A program made the translations under genes and the position numbers. DNA of 64,000 bases from RHLJ01 sp963974345 (GTDB taxonomy: Bacteria > Bacteroidota > Rhodothermia > Balneolales > Balneolaceae). Shown in pieces: positions 24,806 to 33,988 of this stretch; position 1 is the stretch's first letter; each line of letters opens with the position of its first letter. The DNA lies in contig CAXBBW010000016.1 in NCBI GenBank assembly GCA_963974345.1, positions 42,013 to 106,012 on the forward strand, read 5' to 3'. Under the pieces are notes generated by a model, which was not told where the DNA came from, ran no database searches, and saw only the letters and a program-made list of their open reading frames with translations.

Positions 24806-27307
24806 CTAATCATTTTTATGAGACAATTTATTATTTATATGAAAATTAGAACTAGAACCTTTCTTTAAAATAGGTTTAAATGTTATAGTAATCCTTGTTC
24901 CTTCCTCTGGACTACTGTTTATATCCAATTCTCCCATTAATTGAGCAACAAAAGCCTCTATTAAAGTATAGCCTAAGGAATCCTCGGCATTTTTGATCTG
25001 TTCGACATCAAAACCTATTCCATTATCTTTGATAATAAAACGAATAGTATCGTCATTTCTAGTTAATGAAACTCTGAGCTCAGGCTTATCAATGCCTTTA
25101 TAAGCATATTTGAAAGCATTTGTTGCTAATTCATTTACTAGTAAGCCAAAAGGAATAGCTTGATTGACATTTATGTTCACAGGCTGCATATCGTATGAAA
25201 CTTTAACATTAAGACCTTTTTGACCATTGTACATTTTCAACAAACCTTCGATTTGATGCTTTATACTTTTATCGATTGATATAGCAGCAAAATTTCCTGT
25301 TTTATATAATTGCTCATGAATAATAGCAATGGATTTAATTCTGTAAACACTTTTAGCGAGCTCATCAACCTCCTTAGAATTTTTACTCGAAAAAGCTTGC
25401 AACTCTAGCATTCCTGAAATAACAGCTAAATTATTTTTTACTCTATGATGAATTTCTGCTAATAGGACTTCTTTCTCTTTGATGTTTTCTTTTAACTGCT
25501 TTTCAAATTCTTTTCTTGCGGTAATATCTCTCCATACCACATATAGAAAATCTTCCTCCCCTTCCTCTATTTTTGTAAGCAATATCTCTGCTGGAACAAC
25601 TCCTCCATCTACTCTTTTATGAAGCCACTCAAATCGGACGTGTTTTTTATCAGCTGCATCTAGCATTATTTTTTTTACCTCATTATCAGATTTCTTTCCA
25701 TCAGCCTGATACTCAGGAGCGATGTCACTTGGTTTAAGTCCTATAAGTTGATCTTTTCGACTCATCCCTAAATGAGAAAGAGCTGCTTTATTACAATCAA
25801 TATATATCCCATCTTTTAGGAGTAAACATGCATCAGTAGATAGAGTAAATAAGTCCCTATATTTCTTTTCTGATTTTTTTAGCGCCTCTTCTGATCTTAT
25901 TCTCTCAGTGATATTTTCTTTAACAGCAACGTAATTAATTATATTTCCGTCATTACTTAAAATCGGAGATATTGAAGCAGACTCCCAATATATACTACCG
26001 TCTTTGGCTCTATTTTGCAGACTACCATACCAATTTTCCCCACTAGAAATGGTTTCCCAAAGATTTTTATAAAAATCCTGATCCTGTAAACCAGACTTTA
26101 GAATCTTTGGATTCTGCCCAATAGCTTCTTCAGAACTATACCCTGTAAGTTCCGAAAAGTATTCATTTACATATTCGATATCACCTTTTACATCTGTAAT
26201 TACAATACTTACTGGACTTTGCTCAACTACTTTAGCGAGTTTTAAGGTTTCCTTGTTAAGGTGTTCAATTCTTTCTTGATTTCGAACATCATAAGTTACA
26301 TCAATAGCAGTACTAACTACGGTATTATTCCCTAAAGGTCCTGTATGAAACCTCCAAATTCTCTCCTCACCAGAATTAGTTTTAATTGTCCAATCACCAT
26401 CACTTTGAGGTTCTTTTAGTTTATACAAACCCATTATATATTCTTTTCTAGGTATATGTGCTTCTCCGAAAGCTCTTCTACTCCATTCCTCAATTGTTGG
26501 AATTTCTTTTTTTGTATATCCTGATAATTTTATCCACTCCTTACTTAACTGTAAAACCACTCCATTTTTATGAATCATAATTGGAATGGGTGCAAATAAA
26601 ATTGATTTTTTGAATTTCTCTTTCTCTGAAAATATATTCAGATTTTTTTTTGTCATTAAATATCCTATGACAAATGTTCCAACAATAAGAAATAGAGCTA
26701 TACCTATATATAATTGCGTTAACCTATCGAGTAAATGACCTTTTTCAATATCAGATTGGGATATAAACTCTTCAGCCTTACCAATAGCGAACAGTTCTAT
26801 TGGTTTCAAATCCTCTACAATCTCATTTAAAAGAAGTTGAGTTTCTATTTGAACTTTGTTTTGGTCTTCTATATTCGTAGTAACTTTACCATCCGGATAT
26901 ATATAATTTCTTAGTTTTTGATAGGATTTACTTAATGATTCAGTTTCTTCTCTAGGTCCTAAGTATTTTTCATTAATTATTGATATATCATTATCTAGTT
27001 TTTGAAACTTACTACTAATTGACTCTTTAGAGTCTTCATCAAAGCTATTCTTTTGGATTTGAGATTTCCATTCAAGTACAATTTCAATTCCTGTCAAATG
27101 AAAATCTCTAATTGTAGTCCTTACTTGATAAGGATGCTCATAAAAATTGTTAATTGAATTGGTAAGCTCTTTTACCTCAAAGGATATTTTAAAGCTAAAT
27201 ACTCCAATGAGAATAAAAATAATAATGAAAGATATTAATGGGAGATATCTTTCCGAAAGAATTGGATCATGCGATTCACTTTTTTCAAGAGTCTTACGTC
27301 CAAACAT
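24806..27307 (-). CDS. PAS-rich HisKA_2-type sensor histidine kinase
   Basis: This 833-residue membrane kinase has a first helix (residues 26-45), a periplasmic sensor region of about 155 residues, and a second helix (200-220). Cytoplasmic PAS domains follow (about 235-350, 360-480 and 485-605; the second carries ITDVKGDIEYVNEYFSELTGYS). The kinase core has EIHHRVKNNLAVISGMLELQAF near residue 620 (phospho-accepting histidine, HisKA_2 type). The ATPase motifs are NELATNAFKYA (N box) and DNGIGFD (G1). HisKA_2 kinases often signal to stand-alone or DNA-binding regulators. No response regulator is adjacent; the nearest is the sigma-54 regulator at 29870. The signal is unknown. Confidence 0.9.
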   Translation of the reverse strand: MFGRKTLEKSESHDPILSERYLPLISFIIIFILIGVFSFKISFEVKELTNSINNFYEHPYQVRTTIRDFHLTGIEIVLEWKSQIQKNSFDEDSKESISSKFQKLDNDISIINEKYLGPREETESLSKSYQKLRNYIYPDGKVTTNIEDQNKVQIETQLLLNEIVEDLKPIELFAIGKAEEFISQSDIEKGHLLDRLTQLYIGIALFLIVGTFVIGYLMTKKNLNIFSEKEKFKKSILFAPIPIMIHKNGVVLQLSKEWIKLSGYTKKEIPTIEEWSRRAFGEAHIPRKEYIMGLYKLKEPQSDGDWTIKTNSGEERIWRFHTGPLGNNTVVSTAIDVTYDVRNQERIEHLNKETLKLAKVVEQSPVSIVITDVKGDIEYVNEYFSELTGYSSEEAIGQNPKILKSGLQDQDFYKNLWETISSGENWYGSLQNRAKDGSIYWESASISPILSNDGNIINYVAVKENITERIRSEEALKKSEKKYRDLFTLSTDACLLLKDGIYIDCNKAALSHLGMSRKDQLIGLKPSDIAPEYQADGKKSDNEVKKIMLDAADKKHVRFEWLHKRVDGGVVPAEILLTKIEEGEEDFLYVVWRDITARKEFEKQLKENIKEKEVLLAEIHHRVKNNLAVISGMLELQAFSSKNSKEVDELAKSVYRIKSIAIIHEQLYKTGNFAAISIDKSIKHQIEGLLKMYNGQKGLNVKVSYDMQPVNINVNQAIPFGLLVNELATNAFKYAYKGIDKPELRVSLTRNDDTIRFIIKDNGIGFDVEQIKNAEDSLGYTLIEAFVAQLMGELDINSSPEEGTRITITFKPILKKGSSSNFHINNKLSHKND

Positions 27308-27651
27308 TAAATACCCCTAGTTATAAAATTTTTTTACCTACTTTAATATTCCAAATAAAGCATTGTTTCCAAATATATTATGCTAAATTAAAATACTAAT
27401 GTAAATACATAATGAATTTCTGCATTTGAAGATGTTACATACTACCAAATTTAAATAAGTACCTAGATACTTCTCTTTCTCAAACTAAGACCTTGATTTT
27501 TTTACCTACAGAAATTAGCGTATATGTGATTTTGAAATTCCTATTTCTTTTTCAATCAAGATATGTATCGCATTGAAATGCGAGATAAATGGAGTCACGA
27601 ATTAGTTTTTATTAGTACTGAAAATATACTTGTGACTAAAGGAGCTTTGCC
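27308..27651. other. 344-base intergenic region with leader hairpins
   Basis: This non-coding gap separates the divergent sensor kinase and exbD. No ORF or tRNA is visible. On the exbD side there are two structures. TCGCAT-tgaa-ATGCGA lies at 27568-27583. AGTCAC (27593-27598) pairs with GTGACT (27632-27637), which abuts an AAAGGAG ribosome-binding sequence 10 bases before the exbD ATG. These may form a structured 5' leader. No clear promoter consensus was found. Confidence 0.5.
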
Positions 27652-28185
27652 ATGTTTTATAATAAACCCACTAGAGATAAAGCAGAAATAAATGGTTCTT
27701 CAATGGCTGATATAGCCTTTCTTTTACTCATCTTTTTTTTAGTAACCACTACAATCAATGTTGATACTGGAATAGGCTTGGTTCTTCCGCCCCCTCCTAC
27801 CGATGAAGTCCCATTTATACATGAGAGAAACTTGATGAATATTTTAGTGAATTCTAAAGGCGAAATTTTAATGGATGACCGAATTGTAGAAATTCACGAA
27901 GTAAAGAAAATCTTGATTGAGTTCATAAATAATTGGGGCCATAATCCTGAGCTTTCGGATTCCCCAGAACGGGCTATTATTTCTCTCAAGACTCAGCGAG
28001 AAACTCCTTATAAGGTGTATATAGATATGCTTGATGAAGTAATGGAAACGTATAATGAATTACGAAATAAAGCCTCTTTAGATAACTTTGGGATTGAATA
28101 TGCAAAGTTAATTCAAAACAGCCCCCAACAAGCCTTAGTAAAAGAATTATTCCCAAAGAAAATTTCCATCTCAGATGAAAATTAA
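27652..28185 (+). CDS. ExbD/TolR-family biopolymer transport protein
   Basis: This 177-residue protein has one transmembrane helix (about residues 18-38, SMADIAFLLLIFFLVTTTI) with the key aspartate D20, equivalent to D25 of Escherichia coli ExbD. A periplasmic domain beginning LVLPPPP follows. ExbD subunits form the stator that uses proton flow to drive TonB- or Tol-dependent work at the outer membrane. The C-terminal part is longer than in E. coli (141 residues). No ExbB, TonB or second ExbD is adjacent, so this copy is an orphan here. A good AAAGGAG site precedes the ATG. Confidence 0.85.
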   Translation: MFYNKPTRDKAEINGSSMADIAFLLLIFFLVTTTINVDTGIGLVLPPPPTDEVPFIHERNLMNILVNSKGEILMDDRIVEIHEVKKILIEFINNWGHNPELSDSPERAIISLKTQRETPYKVYIDMLDEVMETYNELRNKASLDNFGIEYAKLIQNSPQQALVKELFPKKISISDEN

Positions 28186-28324
28186 TAGTATAAAGTGAAA
28201 CAACTTAAATTTTTAAGCGTCTTTTAAATCTTTCCTGATATCAATTACGATTTATTTACATCTGGTTAATTGATGTGTTTGTAACTTGGTAAAAATTCAT
28301 CATAAAGAGATTTATAAAAGAGAA

Positions 28325-28981
28325 ATGACGCTATTAAAAAGCATGGTAACTTTACTTCTTATAAGTACTGTTATTTTAGGATGTTCACCAAAAAGTAGTA
28401 TATACTTAAACGATAATTTTGAGAAAAACAGCTCTACAAGTTCATTTGCAGTTTTACCTCTCAATCAAGATTGGACACCCGACGCTGCAAAAAAAAGAAT
28501 GTATACTCAAGAACTTGATTATTTCTTTCAAGCACTTAACCCTTCATTTTCTTCAAATACTCCAAACCGAGTAAATGTTATAAAATCAGAACTAAATCTT
28601 ACTGAATCAGATTTTGAAAAAAGAAAACTGGGATCAGAAAAAGTAGCTAACCTAGAAGTGAACTACCCTTCTGAAGTACTCACAAATTCTGTTGAAGATA
28701 GATTTGTCTATATTTTAGAAGGATATAAATTTCAGCTCGTTCAAAAAGCTGGAGACCGTGTAAGCTTTGCTTATCAAGATGCAGCCCCACAACTTGCGCT
28801 CCAATTTGAAACTGAATTTTATCTTTTTGATAAGAACAACTCAGAAATAATTGCTTGGGGCACTGTAAAAGACGATACCGATGTATTTGGTAGACCAAAA
28901 TTTGCCGATTATTTAACAGTGCTTACTAAAGCTAGTAAAAAAATTATGATCGATAGCCCTTTTCAGGTTTATAGAAACTAG
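28325..28981 (+). CDS. Hypothetical lipoprotein
   Basis: This 218-residue protein has a lipoprotein signal: basic start, hydrophobic stretch and a lipobox ending in VILGC, so it should be lipidated and anchored to a membrane. The longest frame opens at a TTG (28286), but the ATG at 28325 gives the standard signal. The mature domain contains FAVLPLNQDWTPDAAKKRMYTQELDYFF and, near the end, EFYLFDKNNSEIIAWGTV. I do not recognise a family. It is 100 bases downstream of exbD and converges on folD with a 4-base stop overlap. Confidence 0.65.
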   Translation: MTLLKSMVTLLLISTVILGCSPKSSIYLNDNFEKNSSTSSFAVLPLNQDWTPDAAKKRMYTQELDYFFQALNPSFSSNTPNRVNVIKSELNLTESDFEKRKLGSEKVANLEVNYPSEVLTNSVEDRFVYILEGYKFQLVQKAGDRVSFAYQDAAPQLALQFETEFYLFDKNNSEIIAWGTVKDDTDVFGRPKFADYLTVLTKASKKIMIDSPFQVYRN

Positions 28982-29868
28982 TCTGGGTAAATTGATTTCT
29001 TAGCAGCGAGCAAGGTATTTTTCATGAGCATGGCTACCGTCATAGGACCAACTCCACCAGGTACTGGAGTGATCCAACTTGCCTTTTGTTTTACAGATTC
29101 GAAATCAACATCTCCAACAAGTTTGTAGCCCTTATCTGAAGTTTCATCTGCAATTCTATTAATACCTACATCAATTATTACTACCCCTTCTTTTACCATT
29201 TCTTTCTTGATAAGATGAGGTTGACCAGCAGCAACAATCAGAATATCAGCATTAATAGTGTGTTGAGTTAAATCACGTGTGTACTTATGGCAAATCGTTG
29301 TAGTTGCTTTTCCTGTTGAATTCTCTCTTGATAACATCACTGCCATTGGAGAGCCAACAATATTACTAGCTCCTACTACTACCGCATGTTTTGATTTTAC
29401 AGGAATTGAATAATGTTTGAATAACTCCATTACACCAGCTGGAGTACAACTCCTGAAACAAGGCTGATCGACTGATAAACGTCCTACGTTCATTGGATGA
29501 AAACCATCCACATCTTTACGATGATCTATACTTTCAATTACGTCGTATTGAGATAAATGAGAAGGTAGTGGCATTTGTACCAAAATTCCGTCTACCGAGT
29601 CATCATTATTCAAATCTCGAATAATTCCTTTTAATTCTTTAGCAGAAATAGTGTCTTGTAACACCATCGTATCTGTTTCAATACCTACTTCTTTACAAGC
29701 TTTAGTTTTTGTTCCGGTATATACAATCGAAGCTGGGTCGTCTCCAACTAAAACTACTTTCAAAAAAGGTCTTCTATTCCCTTTTGAAACCCATTGCTCA
29801 ACATCTTCACGAACACTTTCACGAACTAAAGCCGCTACTTTTTTACCATCTATAATTTCTGCACTCAT
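28978..29868 (-). CDS. folD: Bifunctional methylenetetrahydrofolate dehydrogenase/cyclohydrolase
   Basis: This 296-residue enzyme interconverts 5,10-methylene-, methenyl- and 10-formyl-tetrahydrofolate for purine and formyl-methionine synthesis. Landmarks are the active-site region YTGTKTKACKEVGI with its lysine, VQMPLPSHL, DVDGFHPMNVG, the NADP-binding VVGASNIVGSPMAVML and PGGVGPMTVAMLMKNT. Length is normal. It is the last gene of the leftward ptsN-dacB-regulator-folD run, one base after the regulator stop codon. Confidence 0.97.
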   Translation of the reverse strand: MSAEIIDGKKVAALVRESVREDVEQWVSKGNRRPFLKVVLVGDDPASIVYTGTKTKACKEVGIETDTMVLQDTISAKELKGIIRDLNNDDSVDGILVQMPLPSHLSQYDVIESIDHRKDVDGFHPMNVGRLSVDQPCFRSCTPAGVMELFKHYSIPVKSKHAVVVGASNIVGSPMAVMLSRENSTGKATTTICHKYTRDLTQHTINADILIVAAGQPHLIKKEMVKEGVVIIDVGINRIADETSDKGYKLVGDVDFESVKQKASWITPVPGGVGPMTVAMLMKNTLLAAKKSIYPD

Positions 29869-29869
29869 A

Positions 29870-31243
29870 TTAACGCTCGATATTATATTTTTTCATTTTA
29901 TTGTATATATGGCTTCGCTGAATACCAACTGCCTCTGCGGTTTGTGAAATATTCCAATCATGCTTTTCTAATTGCTTAACTAAAAATAAACGTTCTGCTG
30001 TTTCTTTAAAATCTTGGAAATCATCTGTTTCTAAAGCAAGATTATCCAATGAATTTGATTTCCTTTTTCTTGATTGAAGCACACTATCCACTGCATCCTT
30101 ATCAATTAAATCAGTAGGAGAAAGTATTCCTAATCGTTCAACTGCATTTTGAAGTTCGCGCACATTTCCAGACCATTCTCTTTCTTCTAAAGCTTTTAAT
30201 CCATCCTGAGAAAAACTAACCGATGAAAAGCTAATATCACTAGCCTTAAGCTTATTTAGGCATGCTTGAGCTATCATCGGAATATCTTCAACTCTTTCCT
30301 TAAGAGCGGGGACTTTAATTGGAATTACACTTATACGATGGAATAAATCTTCTCTAAAATCACCTACTTCAATTTCTTCATCAAGATTTTTATTCGTTGC
30401 TGCAAGTACTCTTACATCAATTGAAATACTTTTATTTCCACCGACTCGAGTAATTTTACTTTCTTGCAGAGCGCGAAGAACTTTTGCCTGAGCATCTAAA
30501 GGCATGTCTCCAATTTCATCTAAAAATAAAGTGCCTCCATCAGCTTGTTCAAATTTTCCAATTCGTTGCTCATTAGCTCCCGTGAAAGCTCCTTTTTCAT
30601 GACCGAATAATTCACTTTCTAACAGCTCAGAAGGAATAGCTGCACAATTCACCTCAACAAATGGACCAGAACTTCTTCTACTTTTCTCATGAATCCAAGT
30701 GGCAACTAATTCCTTCCCTGTGCCATTATCACCTGTAATTAATACTCGAGATTGAGTTGGAGCCACTTTATCAATCATTGATTTAATTTTTGAAATGGCC
30801 TTACTCTCCCCAATAATCTCCTGAATTTTAGGAAGCTTCTTTTTTATCTGTTTTACTTCTTTAGATAAGTTTTGAACTGACAGAGCATTTCGAACGGTAA
30901 GTAACAAACGATTTAAGTCTGGTGGTTTTTGAAGAAAATCGTACGCGCCTATTTTGGTAGCTTCAACTGCTATTTCAATAGTCCCATGACCAGAAATCAT
31001 AATCACAGGGAAATCGTGTCCAGCTTCGCGTACCTTTTTTAATGTTTCCAGACCATCTAACCCTTGCATCTTGATATCCAAAAACAATAAATCGATATTT
31101 TCTTGAGCAATAAAATCTAATGTCTCTTGACCACTCTCTGCCGTACTTACTTTGTAGTCCTCAAACTCGAGAATCTCCTTTAAGGTATTTCGGATGGCTC
31201 GTTCGTCATCGGTAACAAGGATATGTGGTTTAATTTTAGACAT
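29870..31243 (-). CDS. Sigma-54-dependent response regulator (NtrC family)
   Basis: This 457-residue regulator has three domains. The receiver (residues 8-120) has phospho-accepting D56 in LLFLDIKMQGL and acidic D12/D13. The AAA+ sigma-54 activator domain has Walker A ITGDNGTGKE and the sigma-54 contact loop GAFTGA. A C-terminal Fis-type helix-turn-helix reads NISQTAEAVGIQRSHIYNKMKKY. It should activate sigma-54 promoters when phosphorylated. No partner kinase is adjacent. It lies 12 bases after dacB, and co-transcription with ptsN and a PBP4 homologue hints at a link to cell-envelope or phosphotransfer control. Confidence 0.95.
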   Translation of the reverse strand: MSKIKPHILVTDDERAIRNTLKEILEFEDYKVSTAESGQETLDFIAQENIDLLFLDIKMQGLDGLETLKKVREAGHDFPVIMISGHGTIEIAVEATKIGAYDFLQKPPDLNRLLLTVRNALSVQNLSKEVKQIKKKLPKIQEIIGESKAISKIKSMIDKVAPTQSRVLITGDNGTGKELVATWIHEKSRRSSGPFVEVNCAAIPSELLESELFGHEKGAFTGANEQRIGKFEQADGGTLFLDEIGDMPLDAQAKVLRALQESKITRVGGNKSISIDVRVLAATNKNLDEEIEVGDFREDLFHRISVIPIKVPALKERVEDIPMIAQACLNKLKASDISFSSVSFSQDGLKALEEREWSGNVRELQNAVERLGILSPTDLIDKDAVDSVLQSRKRKSNSLDNLALETDDFQDFKETAERLFLVKQLEKHDWNISQTAEAVGIQRSHIYNKMKKYNIER

Positions 31244-31255
31244 GCTGTAAACTAA

Positions 31256-32695
31256 TCAATATTTAGCATACAGATATTCTAAAATCTGTTCATGTACAGA
31301 ATCAATAGGACGAACTTTTCCAATAAAGTTATTGGCTGCAAAACTAACTATTAATTCTTTCCCTGAGCTTGAAGTAAAATAACCGCTCAAAGTTCGAACT
31401 CCACCTACGTAACCAGATTTCCCTTTAAAGTTGCTATAAAGTGGAGTGCCTTTCATTCGATGAGCAATAGTTCCATCAATCCCAGCAATACTCATAGAAT
31501 TATAGAAAGCGCTGAATTCAGGGTGTCTTTTCATCTTTACTAAAAACTCAGAAAGAATAGATGTTTTTGTAAAATTACCTGAGGCCATTCCAGAACCATC
31601 CTTCATAATTACATAAGTGGTGTCAATTTCCATTCTCCCAAGAAAATTTCGTATTTCTTTTATTCCATTCTCAAAAGTACCTGGAATTCCTACTTTCTCT
31701 GCCGCTAGAGTTTTTAACAACATTTCGGTATAGAAATTATCACTTTCTTTATTGGTCCATTGGATAAGTTTAGAAAGTGGTTCTGAAGTATGAACTGCTA
31801 CTAAAGGATAATTAACCCAATAGTCTGGTATATCATAGTGCTGAATACTTAATTCGCTATCAGATTTTACTCCATTTCTGTTCAGAAATTTTTGAAAACT
31901 ATCTAAAAAGAAAATAGGCGCGTTCGTAATTGCTAATGATTCTTCTTCCAAATACCCTTGAGGAAGTTTGCTCCCCAAATGGAACCTGTTTTCTCCTAGG
32001 TACTTTTGATACTCTTCATCATATTTGAGTCTGGGACTTGTAATTTTTTGGTTATTATAAAACTGAACATAATCTGTGTTATAAGGAAACCAACTTATTC
32101 TAGGAGCAGCCCCCATATCCCCTTTTGCATCCACTATTAAGTCAACCGCATTGTTATTAAAAGAAAGTGGGGATACTTCAACTCCATAGTAAAAACTCAA
32201 ATCATCCCAATCCCATCCTTTAGGATAATTCTGGGTATCAAAATAGCCAATATTAGCGCTCAGCTTTCCCGATACTTCCCTAATACCTTCTGACTTTAAC
32301 TGATTTAAAAATTTCTTAAAAACAAATTCTCTGTCTTCATTATAAATAAAACCACTTATGCTTGGATCTCCAGTTCCCCTTACAATCAAATCCCCAAATA
32401 AAACAGAATCTGATATGGTTCCTGACTGATAAATTGCAGTTTGATATCGAAATTCAGATCCAAGTCCATCCAGTACTGCCGCTGTCGTAAATAATTTTTG
32501 ATTGGAGGCTGGTATGATCAATTTATCAGAATTATAGCTTTCTAAAATATTTCCTTCAGAGTCTCGAACGGTTACCGACCATAGTGCTTCCTGATTTGGA
32601 GCAGAATTAATGATTGATTCTAAGTCCTGAGCAAAAAGAGAATTCGCAGTAAAAAAGAATAATATTATAAAAATTCTGCGAATAGTGTGATTCAT
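31256..32695 (-). CDS. dacB: PBP4-type D-Ala-D-Ala carboxypeptidase/endopeptidase
   Basis: This protein of 479 residues has a signal peptide (NSLFAQ) and the three penicillin-binding motifs of class C PBP4. These are SxxK as PASNQK near residue 64, SxN as KESDN and KTG-type KSG in FKGKSGYVGG near residue 426. The large insertion between the first two motifs is typical of DacB. It trims or cleaves peptidoglycan cross-links in the periplasm. The frame can open at TTG 32698, but the ATG at 32695 is preferred. It begins 3 bases after ptsN ends and precedes the sigma-54 regulator. Confidence 0.92.
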   Translation of the reverse strand: MNHTIRRIFIILFFFTANSLFAQDLESIINSAPNQEALWSVTVRDSEGNILESYNSDKLIIPASNQKLFTTAAVLDGLGSEFRYQTAIYQSGTISDSVLFGDLIVRGTGDPSISGFIYNEDREFVFKKFLNQLKSEGIREVSGKLSANIGYFDTQNYPKGWDWDDLSFYYGVEVSPLSFNNNAVDLIVDAKGDMGAAPRISWFPYNTDYVQFYNNQKITSPRLKYDEEYQKYLGENRFHLGSKLPQGYLEEESLAITNAPIFFLDSFQKFLNRNGVKSDSELSIQHYDIPDYWVNYPLVAVHTSEPLSKLIQWTNKESDNFYTEMLLKTLAAEKVGIPGTFENGIKEIRNFLGRMEIDTTYVIMKDGSGMASGNFTKTSILSEFLVKMKRHPEFSAFYNSMSIAGIDGTIAHRMKGTPLYSNFKGKSGYVGGVRTLSGYFTSSSGKELIVSFAANNFIGKVRPIDSVHEQILEYLYAKY

Positions 32696-32698
32696 CAA

Positions 32699-33169
32699 TT
32701 AATGTATAAAGTATTTTTCTTCTTCTTCTTTGAAGGCTTCTAAAATTGCCTTAGATGTTTCTGAAGCAAGTATTTTGCTCATAAATGAAGCACTATTCAT
32801 CAAACGTGAAATACGGCTTAGTAATTTTATATGATGACTATGTTTAGAATCTGGCCCAACTAATAAGAAAATGACTTCTACTGGTTCCCCGTCGATGGAG
32901 TCGAAGTTAAGCGGTTTACTCAGTTTTGCGAACACAGCATAGTTTTCATCAACTACTTTTGTTTTACAATGAGGAATTGCTAGCCCTTTCCCTACTCCAG
33001 TGCTCATCACACTCTCTCGTTCGAAAACACCATACCGGACATCCTCAAGAGCTTCATTTCCAATTTTCGAGCTCAACATGTCAACCATTTTATCTATAAC
33101 CTGTTTTTTATTTTTAACCTCAAGGTTAGTAACTACGGTTTGATCATCTAGAAGAGTAAATAAATTCAT
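32699..33169 (-). CDS. ptsN: PTS nitrogen-type EIIA domain protein
   Basis: With the start at ATG 33169 the protein has 156 residues, the size of EIIA-Ntr (PtsN). The phosphorylatable histidine is H67 in GLAIPHCKT. VFERESVMSTGVGKG and VEVIFLLVGPDSKHSHHIKLLSRISRL are family landmarks. A longer frame reaches TTG 33244 but that falls right after a TATCTTTG promoter element, and the extra residues are not family-like. EIIA-Ntr acts as a regulatory phosphocarrier. Its co-transcription with a sigma-54 activator recalls the classical rpoN-ptsN linkage. Confidence 0.88.
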   Translation of the reverse strand: MNLFTLLDDQTVVTNLEVKNKKQVIDKMVDMLSSKIGNEALEDVRYGVFERESVMSTGVGKGLAIPHCKTKVVDENYAVFAKLSKPLNFDSIDGEPVEVIFLLVGPDSKHSHHIKLLSRISRLMNSASFMSKILASETSKAILEAFKEEEEKYFIH

Positions 33170-33245
33170 AAGATTAAATAGAAAGCATGTGACGGTTAAG
33201 GCTTTAAAACCTATACCGAATATAGGCAAGTGAGAAGGTATCAAT

Positions 33246-33253
33246 CAAAGATA
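33246..33253 (-). promoter_or_regulatory. Putative -7 promoter element for the ptsN operon
   Basis: The minus strand reads TATCTTTG, an exact TAnnTTTG match, about 77 bases upstream of the ptsN ATG at 33169. It lies in the 150-base gap before the divergent ccmB gene. A clear -33 TTG is not visible. Its position argues against the longer TTG start of ptsN. Confidence 0.45.
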
Positions 33254-33319
33254 ATCCTTGATTTCATTGATTATTTTATTGAAGAATTTTCTATGATAAG
33301 AAATCTGTATTTTTAGATT

Positions 33320-33988
33320 ATGAATTGGATACTAACCACCTTATCTGTTTTAAAAAAAGATGTCCGCATTGAGTTTCGAACTCGCTTCGCCATAAATATG
33401 GTTCTAGCTTTTGTAGTGGCTTCCTTACTTTTGATTTTATTTACTCTTAGAGCTCAGCAATTAGATCCAACCCCCAAAAGCGGGCTCGTTTGGATAGTTA
33501 TCCTTTTTGCGGCTCTTTCTGCTTTGGGAAGAAGCTTTATATCAGAAACAGATAAAAACACATTCGATCTACTTCGAATTTATGCTAAAGGCTCAACTGT
33601 ATATGTTGGAAAGCTTTTTTACAATGCTGTATTCACTTTACTAATTAATGCTACCACTTTTTTATTGTATTCTTTTTTGATGGATTTACGAATCGTTTCA
33701 TGGGAAGCTTTTTTTATTCTGTTGATTTTTGGCACTCTCGGACTTTCTTCCGTTTCTACAATGACCGCGGCTATCGTTTCTCAAGCTGATAGAAAAGGCG
33801 CTGTTTTTTCCGTTCTTTCCATTCCTCTTTTTGTACCTTTAATTTTATTACTTACACGAGTGACTAAAATAGCATTCATAGATGGCTTAAATAACGGTTT
33901 TGGAAGTGATTTAGCTGCTTTAGTTGGGTTTGTAGGTGTAACAATTACAACTGGAATTATCCTATTCGATTTTATTTGGGAAGATTGA
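33320..33988 (+). CDS. ccmB: CcmB-type heme exporter membrane subunit
   Basis: This 222-residue protein has six transmembrane helices. The N-terminal VLKKDVRIEFRTRFAINMVLAFVV and FRSFISETDKNTFDLLR-like segments (here GRSFISETDKNTFDLLRIYA) match CcmB, the permease of the CcmABCD heme-handling ABC transporter for cytochrome c maturation. CcmA is not adjacent, so the ATPase must be encoded elsewhere. The stop overlaps the holB start (TGATG), making a rightward unit ccmB-holB-dapF-DUF5103. Confidence 0.88.
   Translation: MNWILTTLSVLKKDVRIEFRTRFAINMVLAFVVASLLLILFTLRAQQLDPTPKSGLVWIVILFAALSALGRSFISETDKNTFDLLRIYAKGSTVYVGKLFYNAVFTLLINATTFLLYSFLMDLRIVSWEAFFILLIFGTLGLSSVSTMTAAIVSQADRKGAVFSVLSIPLFVPLILLLTRVTKIAFIDGLNNGFGSDLAALVGFVGVTITTGIILFDFIWED

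Noticed and set aside
28195..28285. A terminator between exbD and the lipoprotein gene (CTTAAA-TT-TTTAAG).
   Set aside because: The stem is only A/T-rich and short, with no clean T run, so it is not convincing.
32699..33244. A longer ptsN product starting at TTG 33244.
   Set aside because: The extra 25 residues are not like EIIA-Ntr, and the TTG lies directly after a TATCTTTG promoter box; ATG 33169 gives the family length.
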